Source: Nothophaeocryptopus gaeumannii | Taxonomy: Eukaryota > Ascomycota > Dothideomycetes > Mycosphaerellales > Mycosphaerellaceae | Assembly: GCA_031771865.1 (NCBI GenBank) | Contig: JASISA010000022.1 | Span: 2,294,001 to 2,358,000 of the forward strand | DNA: 64,000 nucleotides | Direction: 5' to 3' | Part shown: piece by piece, positions 50,367 through 57,921 of the stretch | How the letters are laid out: each line of letters opens with the position of its first letter | How positions within the stretch are numbered: the stretch's first letter is position 1 | Position numbers and translations under genes: made by a program | Notes under the pieces: generated by a model | What the model saw: the letters and a program-made list of their open reading frames with translations, nothing else | Databases searched by the model: none | Told to the model about the DNA's origin: nothing

Positions 50367-52193
50367 ATGGATTCAGACGCAATGCCCGTCGACGGCCCTT
50401 ACTTCACCACCAGCCCGGCCATCAAGCGGAAGAGAGCGGCGCCAGTACAAACACCACTGGGAGAGCTCTATGTCGACACCACGCCGCGGAAGAAGAGGGT
50501 CCGCTTACAGGACGACGCATATGAAGGCTTGGAAGACGACGATATCGATCACGACTACGACCACGACGACGATGCATACTCCTACGCAGCTAGCAACACT
50601 GCCACCGGCACTGCAACGTTTGCTGACACTGGGACGCCGCTGACTGAGGCCTCAAGCAGTGCAGGCCAGAGCAGGGCCAGGAGCAAGGACAAGCCACGCG
50701 AGAAGAAATACAAATGTCCGTACCCTCGCTGTGGCAAAGTCTACGATCGGCCGGTCCGCTTAGAGACCCATCTGAATGCCCACACTGGCGAGCGTCCTCA
50801 CAAGTGTCAGGTGGAGGGATGCAGTAGAGATTACAAGAAGTCTGAGCATCTCGCCCGTCACATGCACGAAGCACACAGTGGTGTGACCTACGCCTGCGAG
50901 TTCGTTGTTCGTAACGAATATACTGGCGTTATTGGGCCATGCGGAAAGACATTCCCTTCCACCGGCAAGCTCAAGCGTCACATAGCTATGCACGAAGGCA
51001 AAGAGGAAACCACCTGCACTTGGGAAGGATGTGCCAAGGTGTTCCGAAAGCAGGAGACCTTGCAACGTCACATCAAGAAGGATCATCTTGGGGAGGACGC
51101 ATACATGTGCACTCGTGAGCTCTCGAGTGGAGAGGTTTGTGGGCAAGTGTTTCCCACACCAGGGCTGTTGAGAGGACACGTGAGGACGGAGCATGAGGCT
51201 CCAAAGTATTGGTGCGAGATTTGCACCAATGCTAACACTGTCAAGATGGAAGACGCGGCGCCCATAGACAATGGACTTGATGAGGACTTTCTGCCATCAG
51301 CGGAAGACATGGTCGGCGCACCTGAAGATCTCAACCCAGGCATGATGGAAGAGCTCTCGCTGAACGACCTAGCAGTGTCTGTGCCTCCATCTGGCCTTGT
51401 AAGCTTCCCGACATACCATGATCTTCAACGCCACAATACCTTGGTCCATCCACCTACTTGCTCGACGTGCGGTAAGGTGTGCAAGACTCCAAAGGATCTG
51501 GCCGCTCACATCGATATCAACCACTCTGTCGATCCAGCAGCAGCGCAGCCTCACCGAGAGAAGAAGAAGTTTGTTTGCCCGTATGCAGGATGTGAACGCG
51601 CGACTCTGGAGAATGGCTTTACCAGGAAGGGTAACGTAGAGCAACACATCAAAAGCGCTCACACCAAAGAGAAGACTTTCGTTTGTGGCGAATTTGATCT
51701 TAGCGGCAACTCCAAGGTGGAAGGCTGGGATGGCAACGGCTGCGGTCAGGGCATGGCGACTAAGCAGACGCTCATTGCTCATGTCAGGACGCAGCACCTG
51801 GGCTTCCCAGCAGCTCTTGCCAAGAAAACTGGGCCGTCCGACAGGGCGCCCAAGCCCAAGCGCGTCGGGAAGAAGTCGAAGAAGAAGTCCGGTGAAAAGG
51901 TTGAACAGAGCATGGAGGTGGATGAAAAGCCAGAACCCAGCATGCCACTTTCCATGCTCACTGGCGATGGCTACGACCAACTTCGTCCCTTCGCTTGCCT
52001 CGCCGCAGGTGGACCACGAGGTTGTCAGTTTCGATTCTCTAAGGAGTATGATCTGAGCGTACATATGGAGTTGACCCATGGCTGGAATGTGGAAGACGTG
52101 GAGGAGGCCATTGCCAATCCAGACACCTTCGCTGGTGCAAGTGGGCAGGACAATGGCATGCAGTATCAACCTGTCGACCCTCAACTCGTATAG
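50367..52193 (+). CDS. Transcription factor IIIA-like C2H2 zinc finger protein
   Basis: A single open frame of 608 residues. After an acidic N-terminus (DDDIDHDYDHDDD) there are about nine C2H2 fingers. The first four sit close together (CPYPRCGKVYDRPVRLETHLNAH, then fingers ending MHEAH, IAMH and IKKDH) and the first two are joined by the TGERPHKC linker. A fifth has the wider CTRELSSGEVCGQVF knuckle. An acidic spacer of ~110 residues follows, with an unpaired CEIC at its start, then fingers CSTCGKVCKTPKDLAAHIDINH, CPYAGCERATLENGF, CGEF...CGQGM and a last one ending HMELTH. A long spacer between fingers and wide Cys-Cys knuckles are typical of ascomycete TFIIIA, which binds the internal control region of 5S rRNA genes and recruits TFIIIC for polymerase III. 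A basic KPKRVGKKSKKKS stretch precedes the last finger. Its divergent neighbour is RPB6. Confidence 0.85.
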   Translation: MDSDAMPVDGPYFTTSPAIKRKRAAPVQTPLGELYVDTTPRKKRVRLQDDAYEGLEDDDIDHDYDHDDDAYSYAASNTATGTATFADTGTPLTEASSSAGQSRARSKDKPREKKYKCPYPRCGKVYDRPVRLETHLNAHTGERPHKCQVEGCSRDYKKSEHLARHMHEAHSGVTYACEFVVRNEYTGVIGPCGKTFPSTGKLKRHIAMHEGKEETTCTWEGCAKVFRKQETLQRHIKKDHLGEDAYMCTRELSSGEVCGQVFPTPGLLRGHVRTEHEAPKYWCEICTNANTVKMEDAAPIDNGLDEDFLPSAEDMVGAPEDLNPGMMEELSLNDLAVSVPPSGLVSFPTYHDLQRHNTLVHPPTCSTCGKVCKTPKDLAAHIDINHSVDPAAAQPHREKKKFVCPYAGCERATLENGFTRKGNVEQHIKSAHTKEKTFVCGEFDLSGNSKVEGWDGNGCGQGMATKQTLIAHVRTQHLGFPAALAKKTGPSDRAPKPKRVGKKSKKKSGEKVEQSMEVDEKPEPSMPLSMLTGDGYDQLRPFACLAAGGPRGCQFRFSKEYDLSVHMELTHGWNVEDVEEAIANPDTFAGASGQDNGMQYQPVDPQLV

Positions 52194-52733
52194 GGACGAT
52201 GTGAGATGAATTATGGCGTTCAATTGTTTCGGAGACAGGTCAAATGGAGCACAGCACGCTGAGTTTCTTGTTAGCGATACCCTGTATACTTAGCGTTTGT
52301 TGACTATGAACCTGTACAGGCCTGTTCAATGCCAATTGCTGTTTGTGCGAGAAGCCAAGATTCTGTCCGTTGGAGTGGCATTCGGATTTCATCTCACCGA
52401 GTGCCGCCGTCGAACTCCGGTCGACTTCTGGCATCTTTTACTAGCGTTTCTGAAGCGTGTGGCAAAGATAAAGCTGCCCGAAGGAAGGAGCTTGAATTTC
52501 CCATCATTGGACCAGGGTGAGATGCTACCCCCGCCTTGTTGTAGACATCGTATCATCGAGTTGCAGCTGTTTTGTGGCTGCCTAAGGTCGGTAGATTTCC
52601 AGACGCGAGGCCGCATGAGATCTACAGTGGTTAGGTGAGCAGCGGACGGTGGCAGACCTGCCAGACCATGATTTTGTTTCTCTCTTCCTGATACTCACTA
52701 CAGCGGATCATCACGAATTGCGACTGCAGCAAA
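52194..52733. other. Intergenic, about 0.5 kb
   Basis: It lies between two plus-strand genes. No gene was seen; it probably holds the promoter of the membrane protein that follows. Confidence 0.5.
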
Positions 52734-54821
52734 ATGGCTCCCTCTGGCACTCAACAGGATGATGACTACCTCACGGACCCAGAATCTGAAGCACAATCGG
52801 ATGAAGAGTCATTGCTTGACGATTACGACTCCCCGGCCGACGGCTACTTCGAACCAAGACCCCATCCACAAGATAGATTCATCGAAAGTCCCACGAACAC
52901 AATAGGAGCAGATGCAAAACTTCGAGAAGCCGCGCAACAGAGCACGAGCTCTGCGCCTGCAGCGCATTCGCGCATCAGTTCGGCGGCATCTTCACCAAGG
53001 CCGACAGCGTGGACAGAGGTTGAAGTGCCGACTCATCAGGATCCCGAAGCACCTCCGCCAGACTATGCAGAGGCGATTGCTAGCCAGCAGTCAAGTCAAC
53101 CCAGACCTGTCTATCCACCGGAACAATTCTCAGCTTCTCCTCACAATGGGTATGGCAGCATTCAACAGTCTGGTGACCAACAACGATCTTGGCCTTGCGG
53201 GAATGCCAGTAGTCCTTTCTACCAAGGCTTTCCTTTTGGACCCAATGGTCTAGGTAATGTGCTCCCAGCCAATCTCGCAAACATACATCAGAGCATGAGC
53301 GATCAACAAGTACCACAGCAGCTTCAATACGAGGGCACGACGGACGAAGAAGCAGCCTTACTAGCACAAGGACGAAACCCAAAACAAAGAAGACGCTGGT
53401 GTTCCGGTATGCTCTGCTGTGGAAGACTCTCCTGCTTCAACGTCTTCCTCATCGTCGCCGTCATAGCCTTAATAATACTTGTAGCCGGAGTACCTGACGA
53501 CCCAAAAGAGAGCCAAGGCGGTGCAGGAGACTCGAAAGACGGATCCCCCAATGGAGAGCAAGATGGAACCAAACCAGCTACTCCCATCCCATCCGACGGC
53601 TTCCCTTCTCACTCTTCCTGCGACTATGCGTTCTACAGAGAGAAGGATATCTTCGACTTTCACGACATAAAGGACTTTTCTTTCGTCGAACTCATGGAGA
53701 GCTCGATTTACTTCACAGGCGGCATCAAAGGGCTCATCAAAGTCCTACCCGCCGAGCAATCCCAAGAGTTGGACGTTCGCGTGGTAGTATCGTATGCAAC
53801 GAGTGAACCGTGGGAAGTCAAGAATTCGAATTTCGAGCGCACGTCCGACGGGCTCGTCCTCCAACTCCCCAGCCTCACAAAATCCTCCCCAGGCCACTAT
53901 TCCGCCAGACCATGTATGACAGTCTACATCCGAATCGAAATCAAACCTGGTCTGCGCCTCTCCAATTGGGAACTCGCCACCGGCAATCTAGACATATCCA
54001 TCGAAACGGGCCTTTTTAACCCCCACCCTGGACAAGAGGATCTCTCAGCTTTTCACGTGACGAATCATTCCTTCCTCAATGCCATACGAGGCGATGTAAA
54101 AGCGGAGTATTGGTCTTCTAGAGAGACGGAAATCGATATCGTCTCAGGGAGTTTGAAGGGGACGTTCGCGTTACGGGATCTATTGAGTTTGAAATCTCAG
54201 AGTGGAAGTGTCAATGTTGACGTTGATCCGAAAGCTGCTGGTCCAGGGACTCCTGATACGCCCGCCATCTTCTCCGCCGTCTCGACGAGCGGATCTCTCA
54301 AGATCCATTTCCCTGATGGCACGAAGGGCGATATCCCTCTCCGCGAATACCAAACTCGTCTGGAAACCGTCTCCGCCTCCGCGTCAGGGAGCTATATCCT
54401 CGGCTCTCAAACTTCCTGGCACACACAATCCGGCTCCCTCCACGCGGATTTCCTCCCCTTATATGTGAGCGAGCAACCATCGAAAATCCGCTCCGAATCC
54501 CGTTCCGGCTCCCAAAAAATCACCATCCTCCCCCCTTACTCCTATCCCGGCTCCTCCTACGCCAAACTCTCGAGTGAACATAAATTCGTCTCGACCTCCG
54601 GAGCATTAAACGTCAATTATCCGCAGGAATGGGAAGGTGAAATTGAGGGTGAGAGCGTGAGTGGGAGTATTGAAGTCAAGGGGAAAGATGTGAGGATATA
54701 TGGAGATGGGAGACAAGTTCCTGTTTTTAAGTATGTGGGTGCGGGCAAGGGGGATGGACATGGGAAGATTAAGTGTAAGACGACGAGTTCGAGTATTAAG
54801 GTGCTTGTTGGGGAGGTTTGA
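52734..54821 (+). CDS. Single-pass membrane protein with repeated beta-strand (DUF4097-like) ectodomain
   Basis: A single open frame of 695 residues. The N-terminal ~220 residues are cytosolic-looking, acidic and Pro/Ser/Gln-rich, ending in a basic RNPKQRRRW stretch and a Cys pair (MLCCGRLSC). One membrane helix follows (FNVFLIVAVIALIILVAG). The rest, about 440 residues, is a beta-rich region with a recurring SGS/SGA unit at turns: VSGSLKGTF, QSGSVNVDV, TSGSLKIHF, QSGSLHADF, RSGSQKITI, TSGALNVNY, VSGSIEVKG, as in DUF4097-type right-handed beta-helices. Orientation (outside or vacuolar lumen) follows from the positive-inside rule. I recall related genes in many filamentous ascomycetes; no function is known. 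Confidence 0.78.
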   Translation: MAPSGTQQDDDYLTDPESEAQSDEESLLDDYDSPADGYFEPRPHPQDRFIESPTNTIGADAKLREAAQQSTSSAPAAHSRISSAASSPRPTAWTEVEVPTHQDPEAPPPDYAEAIASQQSSQPRPVYPPEQFSASPHNGYGSIQQSGDQQRSWPCGNASSPFYQGFPFGPNGLGNVLPANLANIHQSMSDQQVPQQLQYEGTTDEEAALLAQGRNPKQRRRWCSGMLCCGRLSCFNVFLIVAVIALIILVAGVPDDPKESQGGAGDSKDGSPNGEQDGTKPATPIPSDGFPSHSSCDYAFYREKDIFDFHDIKDFSFVELMESSIYFTGGIKGLIKVLPAEQSQELDVRVVVSYATSEPWEVKNSNFERTSDGLVLQLPSLTKSSPGHYSARPCMTVYIRIEIKPGLRLSNWELATGNLDISIETGLFNPHPGQEDLSAFHVTNHSFLNAIRGDVKAEYWSSRETEIDIVSGSLKGTFALRDLLSLKSQSGSVNVDVDPKAAGPGTPDTPAIFSAVSTSGSLKIHFPDGTKGDIPLREYQTRLETVSASASGSYILGSQTSWHTQSGSLHADFLPLYVSEQPSKIRSESRSGSQKITILPPYSYPGSSYAKLSSEHKFVSTSGALNVNYPQEWEGEIEGESVSGSIEVKGKDVRIYGDGRQVPVFKYVGAGKGDGHGKIKCKTTSSSIKVLVGEV

Positions 54822-55013
54822 GGGGATGCGGATGGGTTGGAATGGGATGGGGATTGGATGGCGTTTGTTACGATACCATGAGTTGCGATGGCGTATAAAT
54901 GTACGGCGCTGAAAGTGGGTCGGTTGTGAAGTTTTGAGCGAGCAGGTTTCAGACATTATACATTAAATACTACTCTTTGTCGATTTTGTGGATCTCTGCT
55001 CCAGTCTCTGCCT

Positions 55014-55536
55014 TTAGTTCTTCGTCGTCGACCATCTGGGTTGAGTAGAGCCATGATGGTAGCTCGGCGGTCGGGTATCGTGCTCATAAGATGGAACAGC
55101 GAGGTTGGCATTCCGTAATTCCCAGTTTCCCATCGACCCTGTCTCAAACGCGAAAGTCTTCGACCGTTGACGCCTCCGTCTTGCTATGATTGCAAAGGCA
55201 TGTAGGGCGATGTAGCTGTCATTTAATCAGCATTTTGAACATGCAACGGGCAGCTATGAGGAACTCACAGGACCAGCATCGGTATCGCAAGCCAGACATG
55301 ATTGATGTAGAGGTAGTCGCTCGTTCCAATTCTCAGGACTCCCAGACATGCGTAGCCAAACCCAGCCGACGATAGCAACAATCGAGTCTATGAGAAGGTA
55401 GTTTGTCGTCAGGGTTCGCCGTCGACGCTTCGCGACGCTTCGCGAGGTCGATTATGGAGAGGATCCAAGAGACGAGGGGGATGAAGACCCAGATGAGGAA
55501 GGAGACGCCATGGGCGCTTATTAACAGGTTGGACAT
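55014..55536 (-). pseudogene. Small multi-span membrane protein gene with a broken frame
   Basis: Three blocks look coding. Block 1, from ATG 55536-55534, encodes MSNLLISAHGVSFLIWVFIPLVSWILSIIDLAKRR, a membrane helix. Block 2, ending at 55269, reads GFGYACLGVLRIGTSDYLYINHVWLAIPMLVL in a different frame. Block 3, 55215-55014, is joined to block 2 by a clean intron (GTGAGT...GACAG) and gives YIALHAFAIIARRRRQRSK and a hydrophilic tail. No canonical intron connects blocks 1 and 2: the available donors are GTCGCG and GTCGAC, and both lead to the wrong frame. Exactly in the gap lies a perfect 10-base tandem duplication (55424-55443). Removing one copy makes block 1 run on as RRTLTTNYLLIDSIVAIVGW, but one more single-base shift is then needed to reach block 2. 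I read this as a recently broken gene or an assembly error; an unusual intron is the alternative. Confidence 0.5.
55424..55443. repeat. 10-base perfect tandem duplication
   Basis: Two adjacent copies of gacgcttcgc. The length is not a multiple of three, and it falls inside the small membrane protein gene where the reading frame is lost. Confidence 0.9.
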
Positions 55537-55606
55537 TATTTTTGAGGTGCATACTTGAACTCACACTCCCTCATTAGCGTCTCAATAGCTGAGATCATCC
55601 ACGGCC

Positions 55607-55951
55607 ATGAAATTTGCGCTGACAATGACCACGGCCGTTGTGGCGGCTGCTATGATGCCTTGTGCAATGGGCACGGCGACATGGCAAGGCCTTGAGTAGA
55701 GGGGATCATGATCGATCTTACTGAAATTCACAATTCTTCCCCGTTCCACGAAGAGTCCCATTGCTTGTGATGGACAAGATTGCGCCGGGTGAAGTGTCGC
55801 GTGCCTCGAAGCTGGTATTAAAGGCTACAGCCAAGAGCTTGACGACATGAGTGTAACCGAATGCATTCATTGTTCTGTAGCTGCCAAGCCTGTGAGGCGA
55901 GGCTGTGCTTGGCCTTGGTATGCGCTTCGACTCCTTCGCGCATGTGCTTGA
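55607..55951 (+). pseudogene. Possible remnant of a small secreted Cys-containing protein
   Basis: A textbook signal peptide (MKFALTMTTAVVAAAMMPCAMG) is followed after eight more codons by TAG (55697-55699). The same frame then continues, interrupted by TGA at 55709-55711 and TGA at 55790-55792, through a stretch with SPIACDGQDCAG, SVACLEAGIKGYS and VTECIHCSVAAKPV, ending at 55951. Cys spacing of this kind is common in small secreted fungal proteins. All three breaks are stops in a single frame, with no shift. TAG and TGA could come from CAG and CGA by C-to-T change, as in repeat-induced point mutation, but I cannot show that. It may also be a short gene whose introns I failed to place. No family was recognised. 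Confidence 0.3.
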
Positions 55952-56296
55952 CACGTTTGACTTGTTCATAAACAGTCTGTGGCAACTGAAGGGGTACATC
56001 GTCACCGCAGAAGACTTCCGATTGACGCCACTTTACATAGTTGAACAGATTGGTTCGTACGTTGACACTTCAGAGATCCTTGGAAGTTGGGATACCAAGC
56101 ATTCTTCATCCTCGTGCCAGGTGATAGGCGCCAGCAACATTGTACGCAATTGTCAATGAACCAGCTGAAGACTGGACCGGTAACGTGAAGTCTTTAAAAA
56201 CACGATGGTGTCCAGGGTTGCAGAGGCATATGGGTGAAATCGTGGCCATGGAGACATTGATCTTTGAAACTGCTTTCACCAAGAGTGTGGTTGTGG
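55952..56296. other. Intergenic, no gene seen
   Basis: It lies between the secreted-protein remnant and the end of the ZNF830-like gene. A hydrophilic minus-strand frame overlapping the remnant shows no motif. Confidence 0.45.
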
Positions 56297-57154
56297 TCAA
56301 GTACGTCCAAAGTTCCAGTCATCCTCCTCATCATAGTCATCGTCGTCCTCAGCTTCATCATCGCCAACTGCTGGTGGTGGCTCAACTTGTCCTGAGTCGT
56401 TGTTGCTTTGCACCGTCCCCGTCGTTGCAGTCACGTCGGCCTTTCGCAAAGCCTCTCGACGTTCACGTAACTTCTTGACTCTCTCCTCCAACCCCTCCAT
56501 CTCCGCAAGCTCATCTTCCAGTACTTGGGCTGCCTCATCACGCTCAGCTTCGATCTCCAAATCTCGCTTGCCCCGCTGTGCACTTTGTTCCTCTCGAGCT
56601 TGAGCTGCGACTTCCTCTGCCGACATTGCAGGTGCTGATATCGTGACCTCTGCTGTTTGTCTAGAACTGTTAGACATGGATGCTTCCATCTCTGCAAGCT
56701 CTCGATCCAGTGCTGCTAGCTCAGCGGCGTTGGCAGCCTCGTCCACGTTGTCTTCTTCCTGCTGAACGGCTGGTGGTGCAACTTGCACTTCTGCTGAAGG
56801 TCCTTGCGCATCATCTTCTTCCTCATCAACTGAAGGCACGGTGGCAGGCTTCGCTTTCTTTCGGTCCTCTGGACTTGGGCTATCTAGTGTTGATGCTTTT
56901 CTTTTCTTTGCGGCTGGAGTATTCGGCTCGGTGATTGCTGCTTTCTGCGCTCTCGCAGCTTGTGCTTCTTGTGCTCTATTGAGCCTCGAGGTGTGCTGAG
57001 TAGAGTGCAGATGACTCGGCCAAGCTGCCTCACTCTTGAAAAGCGTTTCGCAGAGGTTGCAAAGTAGCTTTCCGTCTGAAGTGTAAGAAGCGTTCGCGTC
57101 GTTGATTCGTCTGGCGGCGCGGCTGGCCTTGAGCATCGATCGGACGTCGGCCAT
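56297..57154 (-). CDS. ZNF830/CCDC16-like zinc finger, coiled-coil protein
   Basis: Start set at ATG 57154-57152 (MADVRSMLKASRAARRI), the family-like N-terminus; the frame extends 16 codons upstream. The product has 285 residues. One U1/matrin-type zinc finger lies at about residues 30-55 (LLCNLCETLFKSEAAWPSHLHSTQH), followed by a Lys/Ala-rich nuclear-signal stretch (AAKKRKA), acidic disorder, and a long charged coiled coil at about residues 195-245 (RDLEIEAERDEAAQVLEDEL, GLEERVKKLRERREALRKA). The C-terminus is acidic and ends DDWNFGRT, a motif of this family. Homologues in animals associate with pre-mRNA splicing; a nuclear role is inferred. Confidence 0.85.
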   Translation of the reverse strand: MADVRSMLKASRAARRINDANASYTSDGKLLCNLCETLFKSEAAWPSHLHSTQHTSRLNRAQEAQAARAQKAAITEPNTPAAKKRKASTLDSPSPEDRKKAKPATVPSVDEEEDDAQGPSAEVQVAPPAVQQEEDNVDEAANAAELAALDRELAEMEASMSNSSRQTAEVTISAPAMSAEEVAAQAREEQSAQRGKRDLEIEAERDEAAQVLEDELAEMEGLEERVKKLRERREALRKADVTATTGTVQSNNDSGQVEPPPAVGDDEAEDDDDYDEEDDWNFGRT

Positions 57155-57921
57155 CGTATTCGCAGTCCGAAGCTGTAGGATAGAGGTGCGACAAAGCAGC
57201 AATAGCGCTTGTGAATGTTGTTCATTGATCGCTCTTGGACAGTGAAGGGTCTACGCGAGACGACGCGTTTTGCCCGGCAAGGTCAATGGCCACGACTTTT
57301 GTTCCTCGCTTGGGAGCTCGGCCTTCCAGTACGCCGTCCTTCACGCCGAGTAAGTTATCTTCTTTCGTCCCCACCCAACACTCACACCTTCATCACCCAT
57401 CGCATCGCATCGCGGCTGCATCTCCCAACGACCACCCTCATCTCGTCGCATTACTACTGGAGTGTCCATCAGGCGCACTGCTTCCTCTTAGCCATCTCAC
57501 GTCGCGTCAGACGCCGCACACACCTCTGTCGCGTGACTGGCGCAACAGAGCTTCCACAGAAGAGAAGAAGCAGCGGCAAACGCCACGACAAACCTCACAA
57601 CCACATCCATCCTCTACACACGCGCTCCCACTTCTCGTCTGTCATCTGGCGGCTTACTTGCGCGCTCTACGAATGCTGGGAGACTGACCGAGGAGGACCG
57701 TCTACGCGCTCTCTTCGCCTCGCGCATCTGAGATCGCGTCTGTACAGAATTGAAGGCAACGTTTGGCAGAGTGTGTAGCTAGATATTGTGTGAAGTCTTT
57801 GCGAGCATCGTGATCCATTCTCCTGCCACTGCAATCGCCAACGCCACTGCCTGGGAGACGGCTACGGCGATTGTGATCAGCCAAACCGCCTCCAACGTGC
57901 ACGAGAGTGCATCTCACCAGC
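57155..57921. other. Intergenic, about 0.8 kb, with one weak small gene candidate
   Basis: It lies between two divergent genes (ZNF830-like on minus, BYE1 on plus). The candidate at 57286-57731 is described separately; otherwise this is promoter and a pyrimidine-rich leader. Confidence 0.45.
57286..57731 (+). CDS. Possible small spliced gene of unknown product
   Basis: An ATG at 57286 opens MATTFVPRLGARPSSTPSF and meets a strong donor GTAAGT at 57350. In another frame downstream, a stretch reads SRLSSGGLLARSTNAGRLTEEDRLRALFASRI and stops at 57729-57731, which looks like a real C-terminus. Joining them needs an acceptor near 57555-57565, where several AG candidates occur, so the exact model is open. 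The alternative is an unspliced frame of 150 codons. I do not recognise the product; a small basic organellar protein would fit. Confidence 0.3.
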
